Assembly (NCBI GenBank): GCA_905233695.1
Contig: CAJODN010000007.1
Span: forward strand, 1 to 64,000
DNA: 64,000 bases
Direction of reading: 5' to 3'
Origin: an uncultured Lachnospiraceae bacterium
GTDB taxonomy: Bacteria > Bacillota > Clostridia > Lachnospirales > Lachnospiraceae
Position numbers and translations under genes: made by a program
Notes under the pieces: model-generated
Told to the model about the DNA's origin: nothing
Database searches by the model: none
The model's input: only the letters and a program-made list of their open reading frames with translations
In this document: one piece after another, positions 36,737-47,314 of the stretch
How positions within the stretch are numbered: position 1 is the first letter of the stretch
Layout: every line of letters begins with the position of its first letter

Positions 36737-39700
36737 ATGAGACATTACAGAAAAATCAGAAAATCTATATTTGCCATTATTATGTGTCTTGTAGTATTCG
36801 GTACAACAGTAGTTAATGCAGAAGAACTGACTGTTGTAAGACAAGATACGGAAGATACGACAAAAGAAAGTGAGACAGCAAAGGACGAACACAAGGAAGA
36901 AACAATTGAAACCGATGAATCGAAAGATACGGATGATGAGACGAACGATACGGCAACAATATCTGATGATGAAGGGGATAATAAAGAAATAACCGGTCCA
37001 AAAGAAGATGAAAATGTAAAAGAAACCGAAATGATTCTTAATAATTCACTTTCTGAAGAAAGAGTCAGTGAAGAACATGATAATAGCATTAAATTGGCTT
37101 CCGGTTTTAATGTCAATAATGAAACCCTCGCAAGATTTGTAATTATTGATAATGTTATGTTTTTTGATAAGAATTATTCCGCCTATATTTCTTCTTTTTC
37201 ATCCATAAAAAATGCGATGGTAAGCCAGTACAAAATAAAAAATATGAGTGATGCTGTAAGCTATGTGGGAACAGGAGAAACCTATAAATCCATTGGAGAG
37301 GTTGTTTCTTTTTTTATGAATGATTCAAGCTCTCACGCCATATATTGTCCGGGCGTTGTAGATATGGGTTCATACACGATGACTGTTAAAAAGAATACTG
37401 CAAAGCACCTATTTTCTTACCGACTTGGAGTAAGTGGAGACAAGACTCCCGGATTTCGTTTTTCGGCAGACGGAACATCTGCGCCTATAAATGTTATGAG
37501 CGGAGGAACACTCTGTTTATATGACGGTACTGTATATAACGGTGTGTTGAATTCAACCAATGACATATCAGCGGTTGACAGTAGCTCATCCCGACCGGTT
37601 CTTACTAATAGAGGTACAACTTATATATATGCTACTTCTCTTCGTGGAGGTAAAAAAGCAAAGAATGTACTTAATAATACCGGAGCAATTACATTTGATT
37701 CAAGCAAGTATTATAAAGACAGCAAAGGATATTATGCCAGAGGATCCTCTCTTGGTGCTGATTCAGAAACTAATTTTATTAATTCAGGAACAGCCAATGC
37801 TTTATCTTATATTTTCAATAATGTGGAAAATGGGGTGCATTATGGTAGCAATGCTACAACGATTAATAATTCCGGTACGCTTACATTAGGAGGAAGTTCG
37901 GCAGCCGGAAGGATTGCTACGGTTGCCAAAGGCAGTACTTATGGAATAACCGGATCCAAAATGCCGACGATAAAGAATGGTACGAAGATAATGTATAACG
38001 GTACAGGTGTTAATGTTTCGAGCGGGAAGACACTTACCATGTCGGGTGGTGAAATATGTAATAATACAATCGGAATTAACAATGCAGGAACTGTTACACA
38101 AAGTAATGGTAGCATATACAGTAATACAAGCTACGGAGTCAATAATAGCGGAACATATAATCAAAGCGGTGGAAATATATACAGTAACAAAGGAGCAAAG
38201 CCCGACAGTTCTGATACTTGTTATGTGGGTGTATATCAAAATGGCGGATATACAGTAAGTGGCAGTGCCGGTATATACGGTAATTCGTTATATCTGGCAA
38301 CAAAAGACATGAGATTAAGAATAACCGACAATCTTCAAGGCTCGGGGATTGTTCTTACTACAGCCATAAATGACAGGCAAATAGGAAGAGAGCTTACAGT
38401 CGGCGGTGGAAGCGGAACCAATTATACAAAGCTTTCTCTTGCATACGGTAATTACAACGGTAAAGCTTTTTCAAAAGGTGTTAAGGATTCTGCGGAGGAA
38501 GGAAGTAATAAAGTATTTAGCGGCAATTCTGTTGCAATCAGGCCGGGAAGCTTTATTAATAATAGAATAAAAGATAACTGTTATCTGAGCGGACAATATA
38601 ATCTCTATTATGACGCCAACGCGCCTTCTGATATAAAAGGCTTGAATCCGACAAGCTTTGATAAAACAACATTTTACTGGAACGAATGGTTCTCGGCGTT
38701 ATACAAAAGGAGATTCAGTGCCTCTAATTATGAGCATACGGGATGGTCTTTACCGTCGGGTGCAACCTATGACAGTAATGCAGCTCAGTTATTTACAGGT
38801 AACAGGACTGCATCAGCGCTTTGGAAGAAAATAGCGACAGATAAATATAATGTTCATTATATATATAATAACGGATATGGCGATGAAGTGACAGACGAAT
38901 GTCTCAGAGATAATACATATACATACAGAGCCGATCCGTCAAGGTATTCAACTGCAAGAATTACATTTAATACAGATGGCGGGGATAGTATAACATCCGT
39001 TAACGGTGCAAGCTACGTTAGTGATAATCAATTTAATACAAAGAAAGAATTCGACGGATGGTCAAAGGGGGGTTCAAGTATTATGTATAAATATCCTAAG
39101 ACATTTACTAATCTGGGTGCTAAGGATACAACAGTTACATTGAACGGTAATTGGACTATAAGTTCTATTACGCTTCCCGGTTGTGAAAAAGATGATTATG
39201 AATTGGTCGGTTGGCAGGTCTTTGGAACAAGTGATGTGATTCCTGCGGGTGACACATATACACCGAATAACGATAATCCCGTAACTTTTGTTGCGGTATG
39301 GAAAGCTATTGAGAGGAAGATTATATTTGAACCCAATGGTTCGGTGGATGCAAAAGGAAACCATATAGAGCGTATAGTTCAAGATAAGAATACGCCCGTA
39401 ACAGAGCCGGTTACACTTCCCAATGGTTCGGATATAGGAGGTAAGACGCTTACGGAAGATACCACATTTACACGAGGATATATTGAAGCCAATCTATCTT
39501 CCGGTATGTCAAGTGTAGGAGCATCTGAAGCGCCACAGTACAGAGCAAAGAAAGGAGATATGGTAAATAATCTCGGTGATAGTAATTCGCTTGCCAAATT
39601 CAAAGGATGGACGAAGTCGGAAACAGGCGGTACATTATTCAACGGGACTGTATATCTTAATGATAGTGAATTATGGGGAACAAATGCGTCAAAAACGCCT

Positions 39701-40447
39701 ACATTTATATTCTATGCTATGTGGGATAGGTTCCCCGTAATTAATACAGGTACAATAATTATACCTAATGATAGTGTTAATAGAATCAGCACAAGTGACC
39801 TCTTAAAGAACATTTCAGCAACCGACAATGAGGACGGTAATATTACAAATAAGATCAATCTTATTAATTACAATGAAGTTAAGACGGCTTTTGAAAGTGG
39901 GGCATTGGAGTTTACTGCGATATATGAGGTCACAGATAGCGCCGGCAATACCACAAGAGCATTTGCCAAAATAAGAAAAGGCGAGGATGATAGTTATGAC
40001 GGAAAAGCATTAAATGTTATAACAAGGCAAGTAAGATCCATAAATCGTCACGCATATAATACTCACGATTCAAAGCTCGGCGGTTGTCTTGAAGGGAGTC
40101 CATGGTATGACGATCCTACGTATGCTTCGGTAATGACAAAGGGCTTTGACAATATGGATAAGAATACTCCGATTAAGTCAATAACGATTACAAAGGCAGA
40201 GAGAGAAGAAATATCAGAGTATATACATTCTGTCGGTTTAAGAAAAATGCACGATAAAAATGTGTTACAATACTATGTGGATAAATATATGGATGCTGAG
40301 CATACATCACGAAAGTTCGAGTATTATGATTTGTCTGTCGGACCGTATACTATTCTCGGTGATACCATGAAAGAACGTGAGAAACAAGAGCTTGATAGGT
40401 TAAGTAAGCTTAGAAATGATATGGATTTAAAAAGAGCGTATCGATAA
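36737..40447 (+). CDS. 1236-aa cell-surface protein (beta-helix-like repeats, InlB-type repeats, Ig-like domain)
   Basis: Signal peptide, acidic T/E/D linker, NNxGTxxxxxGxIYxN repeats, ITFNTDGGDSITSVNG...FDGWSKGG, ATDNEDGNIT..Y.VTDSAGNTT. Confidence 0.85.
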   Translation: MRHYRKIRKSIFAIIMCLVVFGTTVVNAEELTVVRQDTEDTTKESETAKDEHKEETIETDESKDTDDETNDTATISDDEGDNKEITGPKEDENVKETEMILNNSLSEERVSEEHDNSIKLASGFNVNNETLARFVIIDNVMFFDKNYSAYISSFSSIKNAMVSQYKIKNMSDAVSYVGTGETYKSIGEVVSFFMNDSSSHAIYCPGVVDMGSYTMTVKKNTAKHLFSYRLGVSGDKTPGFRFSADGTSAPINVMSGGTLCLYDGTVYNGVLNSTNDISAVDSSSSRPVLTNRGTTYIYATSLRGGKKAKNVLNNTGAITFDSSKYYKDSKGYYARGSSLGADSETNFINSGTANALSYIFNNVENGVHYGSNATTINNSGTLTLGGSSAAGRIATVAKGSTYGITGSKMPTIKNGTKIMYNGTGVNVSSGKTLTMSGGEICNNTIGINNAGTVTQSNGSIYSNTSYGVNNSGTYNQSGGNIYSNKGAKPDSSDTCYVGVYQNGGYTVSGSAGIYGNSLYLATKDMRLRITDNLQGSGIVLTTAINDRQIGRELTVGGGSGTNYTKLSLAYGNYNGKAFSKGVKDSAEEGSNKVFSGNSVAIRPGSFINNRIKDNCYLSGQYNLYYDANAPSDIKGLNPTSFDKTTFYWNEWFSALYKRRFSASNYEHTGWSLPSGATYDSNAAQLFTGNRTASALWKKIATDKYNVHYIYNNGYGDEVTDECLRDNTYTYRADPSRYSTARITFNTDGGDSITSVNGASYVSDNQFNTKKEFDGWSKGGSSIMYKYPKTFTNLGAKDTTVTLNGNWTISSITLPGCEKDDYELVGWQVFGTSDVIPAGDTYTPNNDNPVTFVAVWKAIERKIIFEPNGSVDAKGNHIERIVQDKNTPVTEPVTLPNGSDIGGKTLTEDTTFTRGYIEANLSSGMSSVGASEAPQYRAKKGDMVNNLGDSNSLAKFKGWTKSETGGTLFNGTVYLNDSELWGTNASKTPTFIFYAMWDRFPVINTGTIIIPNDSVNRISTSDLLKNISATDNEDGNITNKINLINYNEVKTAFESGALEFTAIYEVTDSAGNTTRAFAKIRKGEDDSYDGKALNVITRQVRSINRHAYNTHDSKLGGCLEGSPWYDDPTYASVMTKGFDNMDKNTPIKSITITKAEREEISEYIHSVGLRKMHDKNVLQYYVDKYMDAEHTSRKFEYYDLSVGPYTILGDTMKEREKQELDRLSKLRNDMDLKRAYR

Positions 40448-40467
40448 ATACAAAACCAAAAAAACAC

Positions 40468-40496
40468 TTGAATAAAGAAACTATATGTTGTACAAT
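40468..40496 (+). promoter_or_regulatory. addBA promoter
   Basis: TTGAAT-17-TACAAT. Confidence 0.7.
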
Positions 40497-40500
40497 ATAA

Positions 40501-40514
40501 CAAACATACGTTCG
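40501..40514. promoter_or_regulatory. LexA box candidate upstream of addBA
   Basis: CAAAC-ATAC-GTTCG; one mismatch to CGAACRNRYGTTCG. Confidence 0.65.
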
Positions 40515-40538
40515 AAACTTAGATAAAGGGTATTACAT

Positions 40539-43500
40539 ATGTCATTACAATTTGTTATAGGAAGCTCGGGTAGCGGAAAGTCCACTTATATTTACAATAG
40601 AATAATAGAAGAGTCAATTAAGAATCCCAAGAAGAATTATATAATAATTGTTCCGGAGCAGTTTACTATGCAGACGCAGCGGGAGCTCGTGAGACTTCAT
40701 CCGAATCATGTAATAATGAATATCGATGTATTAAGCTTCAATCGTCTGGCATACAGGGTATTCGATGAGCTTGGCACAGAGTCTCTCGATGTGTTGGAGG
40801 AATCCGGCAAGAATCTTGTGATTCGTAAGTTGTTAACCGACAAGAAGGATGGATTAAGTGCACTTGGATTAAACAGTAACAAAGTGGGGTGTATATCTGA
40901 GATAAAGTCATTTATATCCGAACTGTCACAGTATGGTATCAGTCCGACTGATTTTTTGGATTCTCTTTCGGCGGGAGGATTTAATTCACATTTTCGTAAG
41001 AAAGCCGAAGATATAGCTGTTATTTACAAAGCATATGAGGATTTTATTAAGGACAGATTCGTTACGGCAGAGACAATACTTATTCGTCTTAATGAAGTGA
41101 TAGCCGATTCGAAATTCCTAAGCGAAAGCGAATTTGTATTTGACGGTTTTACCGGGTTTACCCCGCTTCAAAATGAGCTTCTTATGACGATCCTACCGAT
41201 TATTGATAAGGCCTACGTTGTTGTTACAATGGACGAAAGTGAGCCAATGTACGGTGATATAAAGGAATATGAGCTCTTCTCAATGAGTAAGAAGATGATT
41301 AAAAAGACTACGGACATATGTGAGACCTGCAATGTAGATATTGATGATGAACCCATTATATGTGATAAGAATTATAGACTTAAAGAAAACGGAGTGCTTG
41401 AATTTATTGAACAGCATATATTCAGAATGGGAGAAAAGGAGGAATACAGAGAAGACGGTTCTTTGGACGAATTAACAATTCATCTTCTTAAGAATCCTTC
41501 AGAGGAGATTGAATTTGTTGCTACAGAGATTGCTAAGGATGTTAGGGATAACAATATGCAGTATAGGGAGATTACTGTATGTGTTTCTCAGATAGAAAAG
41601 TATAAGGATTATTTTGACGCTGTATTTACAAGATATAATATACCGTATTATTTGGATGTCAATAATGAGGTTGTATTCCAGCCTCTTATAGAATTAATAA
41701 GAAGCGCATTTCTTATATTTGAGACAGGCTTTTCTTATGAATCGGTAATGCAGTTCTTGAGATGTAATCTTACAGACCTTACAATTAATGAAGTGGATAT
41801 GATGGATAATTATCTCAGAATTACAGGAATAAGAGGTGAAGGTGCATATAAGAATAGCTTTAAGTATGAGCCCAAGGAATTCGAGAATCGACTTCGGGAG
41901 ATTAACGGCATCAGAGATAAGTTTATTGAACCGCTACTCTCATTTAACGACTCGCTTAAGGGGGAGAATGATGGAAGATCTATTTCCACAGCGCTTTATA
42001 AGTTGCTTTGTGACTATGATGTGGAAGATAAGATTAACGAGAAAGCGGATCGATTGGAAGCAGAGGGCAGAACTGTTAAGTCGGCGGAGTATTCCAAAAT
42101 ATTTAAGATAATAATCACTTTACTCGACAAGATTGTTCTTCTTCTCGGCGATGAAGTCATTAGTCCCAAGGATTATCTTGAAATATTTATATCGGCGGCG
42201 GAAGGATCTAAGATTAATACAATTCCTGCGTCAAACGATGCTGTGGTAATAGGAGACCTGGAGCGTACCAGGTACGATAACCCCAAGGCGATGTATCTTA
42301 TGGGAGTTAATGACGGAGCTATTCCGGCTTCATTTCACAGTGCGGGTATTATATCGCAGACGGAGAGGACGGCTCTTAAGAAGGTACTGAAGGACAATGG
42401 CTTTGATATAGCACCGACGGACAGAGAAAAGTCTTTCATGCAACGCTTTTACATTTATATGATACTTACCAAAGCAAGGGAGAAACTATGCCTTACATAT
42501 TCGGCCGGTGATAATGATAAGAAGCCCCTTAATAAATCATATCTTATAGATGAACTCTTAAGGATGTTCCCTGATTTAACTATTGATATTGTTAATGATA
42601 TAGGAGCCAAAGATTCGCTTGTGACATTCGAAAGCTCGAAGAGATATGTTGCTTCTTCTCTTCGTGACTTTGTTCATGATGATAATGAATTATCTCCTGA
42701 GGAAAAGGAAATATTGTTCGCACTCATAAGATATGCCGGTATTAATAATTACCGCGGATATGACAGTATTATAAGTGGTGCGTTTTATTACCATAATAAA
42801 GAAGAAATAGACAGTAAGATTTATAATGAGCTTGTTAATTCCGATAATCCCGTTGGAAGTGTGTCTCGTCTTGAATTATATAGGAAATGTGCATACAGTT
42901 ATTTCCTTAATTATTGTCTTAAGATTCGGGAGAAAGAGAATAGAAAGCTGGAGAGATTAGACCTTGGTAATATCTATCATGATATCTTAGAGAGCTTCTC
43001 ATTGATACTTAGAAAAAGAGGTATAAAATGGAGAGATGTTGACTTAGATACAAGAAGAAAAGTATTGGATGATGCGTGTGACAGTGTCTTTTCGGATTAT
43101 AAAAAGCTTGAATTATTAGATGCCCCAAGGGAAATATTTGCGCTTCGAAAAGTAAAGACAACAATGGATAAGACGGTAGAAAGTCTTGTGGACCAAGCAA
43201 AGCACTCGTCATTTGAACCTTACGGATTCGAGGTTGAATTGTCTGAGATTGCAAATCGAGAAGACCTGACGGTGGCGCTTCGTGATGGTCGAAGTATGAC
43301 ATTTCAGGGTAGAATAGACAGATTGGATACGTATGAGCGGGAAGGAAAAGTCTACGTTAAGATAATCGATTATAAATCAGGCAATAATAAAATTGACTTT
43401 GAAGAAATATATAACGGCTTACAGCTGCAACTTATATACTATCTTGATGTTGCTGTAAAGGGACTTTCAGAGAACGGCACAAAAGAAGTTAAGCCTGCCG

Positions 43501-44027
43501 CAATGTTCTATTACCATGTCAAGGATCCGATTGTGGATTACGCAAGTGATTCCATTGATGATGCAATAAAGAAAGAAATGATTCCAAGCGGTTTCTTCTT
43601 TGATGAGGAAGCAGAATGTGATGATTCGAAAAAAGATTCTGATAATAAGCACTTTGTGTTGCCTAAGAATCTTATGCTTGATATAGCAAGAGCACTTGAC
43701 TTAGATTGCGAAGATGGAGATAAGTCTCTCTACGCACCCCTTGCTTACACGGCGAAGGGAAAACTCAACGGACAGAGTACCAAGTGTCTCGGCATCCATG
43801 ATATAGAGAGGATGGAAGCATATGTAGAGAATAAGATAAAAGAGCTTGGCAGTGATATGTATAGCGGTGAGATTGATTCCAAGCCCGTTAAAGATATAGG
43901 GTGTAAATACTGTCCTTACGGAGGGGTATGCGGTTTCGACAGTAAGATGCCCGGATACGAGTATTCGGATTATAAGAGTTTGTCCGGACGGAAGAAAGAA
44001 AAGTTTTTCGAATTAATAGATAAGTAG
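40539..44027 (+). CDS. addB: ATP-dependent helicase/deoxyribonuclease subunit B
   Basis: FVIGSSGSGKSTYIYNRI, PEQFTMQTQRELV, C-terminal IDYKSG nuclease motif and Fe-S Cys cluster CKYCPYGGVCGFD. Confidence 0.94.
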   Translation: MSLQFVIGSSGSGKSTYIYNRIIEESIKNPKKNYIIIVPEQFTMQTQRELVRLHPNHVIMNIDVLSFNRLAYRVFDELGTESLDVLEESGKNLVIRKLLTDKKDGLSALGLNSNKVGCISEIKSFISELSQYGISPTDFLDSLSAGGFNSHFRKKAEDIAVIYKAYEDFIKDRFVTAETILIRLNEVIADSKFLSESEFVFDGFTGFTPLQNELLMTILPIIDKAYVVVTMDESEPMYGDIKEYELFSMSKKMIKKTTDICETCNVDIDDEPIICDKNYRLKENGVLEFIEQHIFRMGEKEEYREDGSLDELTIHLLKNPSEEIEFVATEIAKDVRDNNMQYREITVCVSQIEKYKDYFDAVFTRYNIPYYLDVNNEVVFQPLIELIRSAFLIFETGFSYESVMQFLRCNLTDLTINEVDMMDNYLRITGIRGEGAYKNSFKYEPKEFENRLREINGIRDKFIEPLLSFNDSLKGENDGRSISTALYKLLCDYDVEDKINEKADRLEAEGRTVKSAEYSKIFKIIITLLDKIVLLLGDEVISPKDYLEIFISAAEGSKINTIPASNDAVVIGDLERTRYDNPKAMYLMGVNDGAIPASFHSAGIISQTERTALKKVLKDNGFDIAPTDREKSFMQRFYIYMILTKAREKLCLTYSAGDNDKKPLNKSYLIDELLRMFPDLTIDIVNDIGAKDSLVTFESSKRYVASSLRDFVHDDNELSPEEKEILFALIRYAGINNYRGYDSIISGAFYYHNKEEIDSKIYNELVNSDNPVGSVSRLELYRKCAYSYFLNYCLKIREKENRKLERLDLGNIYHDILESFSLILRKRGIKWRDVDLDTRRKVLDDACDSVFSDYKKLELLDAPREIFALRKVKTTMDKTVESLVDQAKHSSFEPYGFEVELSEIANREDLTVALRDGRSMTFQGRIDRLDTYEREGKVYVKIIDYKSGNNKIDFEEIYNGLQLQLIYYLDVAVKGLSENGTKEVKPAAMFYYHVKDPIVDYASDSIDDAIKKEMIPSGFFFDEEAECDDSKKDSDNKHFVLPKNLMLDIARALDLDCEDGDKSLYAPLAYTAKGKLNGQSTKCLGIHDIERMEAYVENKIKELGSDMYSGEIDSKPVKDIGCKYCPYGGVCGFDSKMPGYEYSDYKSLSGRKKEKFFELIDK

Positions 44028-44036
44028 GAGAGATAT

Positions 44037-47000
44037 ATGCCCGAGTGGACGAAAGATCAGAAGAAGGTAATAGAAGAAAGAGGCAATAATATATTGGTGT
44101 CAGCGGCAGCAGGCTCAGGTAAGACTGCTGTTTTGGTTGAACGGATTGTTAAAAAGATTATTAACGAGAAGGTAGAAGTTGACAGGCTTCTCGTTGTAAC
44201 ATTTACCAACGCTGCGGCCAAGGAAATGAAGGATAGAATTAAGAAGGCAATAGATGAAGAAATTGCAAAGGATCCGAGTAACGAATTCTTGCTTAAACAA
44301 AATGCTTTAATAACAGGTGCCAATATTTCTACAATTGACAGCTTCAGCGGCAATCTTGTAAGAGATAATTTTAACGATATCGGAATTGATCCGACCTTTC
44401 GAATATGTGATGAGAGCGAAGAAGAGTTACTGTTTGAAGAAGCGGTGGATAAGGTTCTTGATCGCAATTTCGAGAAGGCGGATGATGGGAACTTCATTGA
44501 ACTTATGAATCTCTACACCAATGCATCGGATTATTCGAATATAACTTCTCTTATTAAAGGCTTATACAGGTGTGCGTCAGCGTATCCCTGGCCTATGGAG
44601 TGGCTTGACAGAATATCAAAGCCATATACTTTGGAAGAAAACCATGATATCTCAGACCATGCGCTTACTGTAATAGAACTTACACGTCAGGTCATTTTAG
44701 AATATGACATTATTAAGAGAGATAAAAATGTCGCAACATTTAATGATGTTGAGAGGTATGCACTCAATATTCTTATTGATCCCGAGACTAAGGAAGTGAC
44801 AAAGTGCGCATTGGAACTTAAGAAGACCTTTGATGAGGTCATGGTTGACGAATACCAGGACATCAACGAACTGCAGGAATATATATTAAGCACGCTTTCC
44901 AATGGATCAAATATGTTCATGGTGGGTGATGTTAAGCAAAGCATATATGGATTTCGAATGGCGAATCCGGACATCTTTATCGGTAAAAGTGAATTGTTCT
45001 CCCGGGATAATAGTAAAGGTACTCTTATTAATCTTAAGGAGAATTTCAGAAGCAGACCGGAGGTACTTAATGTTGTCAATGATATCTTTAATGACATAAT
45101 GACTAATGAGACAAGCGGGTTTGATTATGATGATAATGCTAAGCTTTATTTCGGAGCTAAAGAACTCTTTAATGATGATATCGATTCTGATCCTGAGATA
45201 ATAATTACAGATCCGCTTAAGGTTGACAAGAAGGATGCAATGTCTTCTCGTGAGACAGAAGCATGTATTGTTGCTGAGCGTATAAGAGAATTTATCGATA
45301 ACAAATATCAGGTTAAGGATAAGGACGATAATGGTAATGTAATAAAGCGCGATATCAAGTATTCCGATATTGCCATACTGCTTCGTGCAGCCAACACTAA
45401 CGGAAGAGTATATGAGGAGGCGTTAAATGAATATAATATACCGTGTTATGCAAGCGGTAACGTTGGATATTTCGGCGCAGTGGAAGTTAAGCTTGTGTTA
45501 GCATTCCTATCTGTTGTCGATAATCCGTTCCGAGATATTGAGCTTGCATCCGTTCTTCACAGCCCCATATATAATATTAGCAACGATATGATCGCAAAGG
45601 TTAGGATATACGGCAGGGACAACTGTGACTCCGATTACTTATACGATAATATTAAGGAATTTATAAATGCGTATTGTGGCGATGGTGATGATGGTGATAA
45701 TGAAGAGTTTACACGACTCGTATACGCCATGGATATGATAGAAGAGCTTCGACTTCTTGTATCCGATACGCCTATTCATGAACTTATAAGAATAATATAT
45801 GATAGAACCTCTTATCTTGATTATGTAAGTACTCTTCTTAACGGACAATATAAGAGAGCCAACCTTTTGGCATTATATGACAGAGCACTTGACTTTGAGA
45901 AGACCGGATTTAGAGGTGTCTTTCGTTTCATTAAGTTCATTGACACACTTAAGGAGCATGAGATTGATTCGGGTGAAGCATCTATTCTCGGTGAGAATGA
46001 TAATGTTGTAAGAATCCTTACAATGCATAAGAGTAAAGGGCTGGAATTCCCGGTAGTATTTGTAAGTGATCTCGGAAGCAATATGTCGAACAGAGACGCC
46101 AAAAAGTCAAATGTAATTCATAATACATTAGGGCTTGGAATGGAAATAAGGCGTGAATTAAACGGTAACAGATATAAGAAGGATAGTGAAGTAAAGATAC
46201 ATATCAAAGAACAAATGGAGAAGGACTTTAAGGCAGAGGAAGCAAGACTTCTCTATGTTGCCACAACACGTGCTAAAGAAAAGCTTATTCTTACAGCTGC
46301 AATAAAAGGTGCAGAGAAAAAAGTAGATAGTTTTAAGAAGAGCTCGATGGATTCTGAAGCCATGCTTAATGCATCGACTCGAATCGAATGGATTATAAGA
46401 GGTATTAACAGTGTTAATCCCGAGAGTCTCGATAAGATTCTTTCCTTTAAGGAGCCGGCAGGTAATGTGGAAAAAGCCATTCTTGACTTTACATATATAA
46501 GTGATAAGAAGATAGACTTTGAATATAATCTTGGTAATGTGCCGAAGGATCATATTGATAAAATAGAAGATAGGTTATCATTTAAGTATCCGTATGAAAA
46601 CAATGATAATATCAAGACAAAATATTCTGTATCCGAGATTAAACATAAAAAGATGGATGAGGCATTTTCGGAGGAGGCAGAGGCGCGCCCTGACTTCTTA
46701 AAGGAAGAGAAGGAAAAGATTATACCGAAGTTTATATCGGGTGAGAAGAAAGAGGAAGAAAATGCCGGAGCATTATACGGAACCGCTATGCATAGAGTAA
46801 TGGAATGCTTCGACTTTGCTATGGATGATTACAGTACTTCCTATGATTCTCAGCTTAGAGTTATGCGAGACAGTAATCTTATAACAGAGGAACAATTAGG
46901 CTTAATAAGCAGAGATAAAATAAAGAGCTTTTTGGAAAGCAGTCTCGCTTTCAGAATGCATAATGCCGCATTAGACGATAAGCTATACATAGAAAAGCCC

Positions 47001-47282
47001 TTTGTATTACAAGAGAATCCGAAAGCACTTTTTGAAGATGCGGGAGATAATTCTGATCCAATACTTATACAGGGAATTATTGATGTATTCTTCGAAGAAG
47101 AGGACGGAATGGTTCTTCTTGATTATAAGACAGATAAGGTAACAGACGGGGAGGAACTTATAAGTCGTTATCGTGCGCAGCTGGATTTATATACTAAGGC
47201 AATAGAGAAATACGCCGGTATTAAAGTAAAAGAAAAAATTCTTTATTCATTTTGCCTTGATGAATCTGTTGTTTTGCATTAG
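44037..47282 (+). CDS. addA: ATP-dependent helicase/nuclease subunit A
   Basis: WTKDQKKVIEERGNNILVSAAAGSGKTAVLVERI, VDEYQDINELQ, TMHKSKGLEFPVVF, LLDYKTD. Confidence 0.95.
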   Translation: MPEWTKDQKKVIEERGNNILVSAAAGSGKTAVLVERIVKKIINEKVEVDRLLVVTFTNAAAKEMKDRIKKAIDEEIAKDPSNEFLLKQNALITGANISTIDSFSGNLVRDNFNDIGIDPTFRICDESEEELLFEEAVDKVLDRNFEKADDGNFIELMNLYTNASDYSNITSLIKGLYRCASAYPWPMEWLDRISKPYTLEENHDISDHALTVIELTRQVILEYDIIKRDKNVATFNDVERYALNILIDPETKEVTKCALELKKTFDEVMVDEYQDINELQEYILSTLSNGSNMFMVGDVKQSIYGFRMANPDIFIGKSELFSRDNSKGTLINLKENFRSRPEVLNVVNDIFNDIMTNETSGFDYDDNAKLYFGAKELFNDDIDSDPEIIITDPLKVDKKDAMSSRETEACIVAERIREFIDNKYQVKDKDDNGNVIKRDIKYSDIAILLRAANTNGRVYEEALNEYNIPCYASGNVGYFGAVEVKLVLAFLSVVDNPFRDIELASVLHSPIYNISNDMIAKVRIYGRDNCDSDYLYDNIKEFINAYCGDGDDGDNEEFTRLVYAMDMIEELRLLVSDTPIHELIRIIYDRTSYLDYVSTLLNGQYKRANLLALYDRALDFEKTGFRGVFRFIKFIDTLKEHEIDSGEASILGENDNVVRILTMHKSKGLEFPVVFVSDLGSNMSNRDAKKSNVIHNTLGLGMEIRRELNGNRYKKDSEVKIHIKEQMEKDFKAEEARLLYVATTRAKEKLILTAAIKGAEKKVDSFKKSSMDSEAMLNASTRIEWIIRGINSVNPESLDKILSFKEPAGNVEKAILDFTYISDKKIDFEYNLGNVPKDHIDKIEDRLSFKYPYENNDNIKTKYSVSEIKHKKMDEAFSEEAEARPDFLKEEKEKIIPKFISGEKKEEENAGALYGTAMHRVMECFDFAMDDYSTSYDSQLRVMRDSNLITEEQLGLISRDKIKSFLESSLAFRMHNAALDDKLYIEKPFVLQENPKALFEDAGDNSDPILIQGIIDVFFEEEDGMVLLDYKTDKVTDGEELISRYRAQLDLYTKAIEKYAGIKVKEKILYSFCLDESVVLH

Positions 47283-47314
47283 AATAGTTATATTGTATTT
47301 TTAGGAGATAATAT

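Noticed and set aside
36745-37116. Minus-strand 123-aa Ser/Val-rich ORF
   Set aside because: Antisense of the acidic T/E/D linker of the 1236-aa surface protein; no RBS or protein-like features.
37886-38239. Minus-strand 117-aa ORF and other antisense ORFs in the surface gene
   Set aside because: Antisense of the repetitive NNxG ladder; no independent support.
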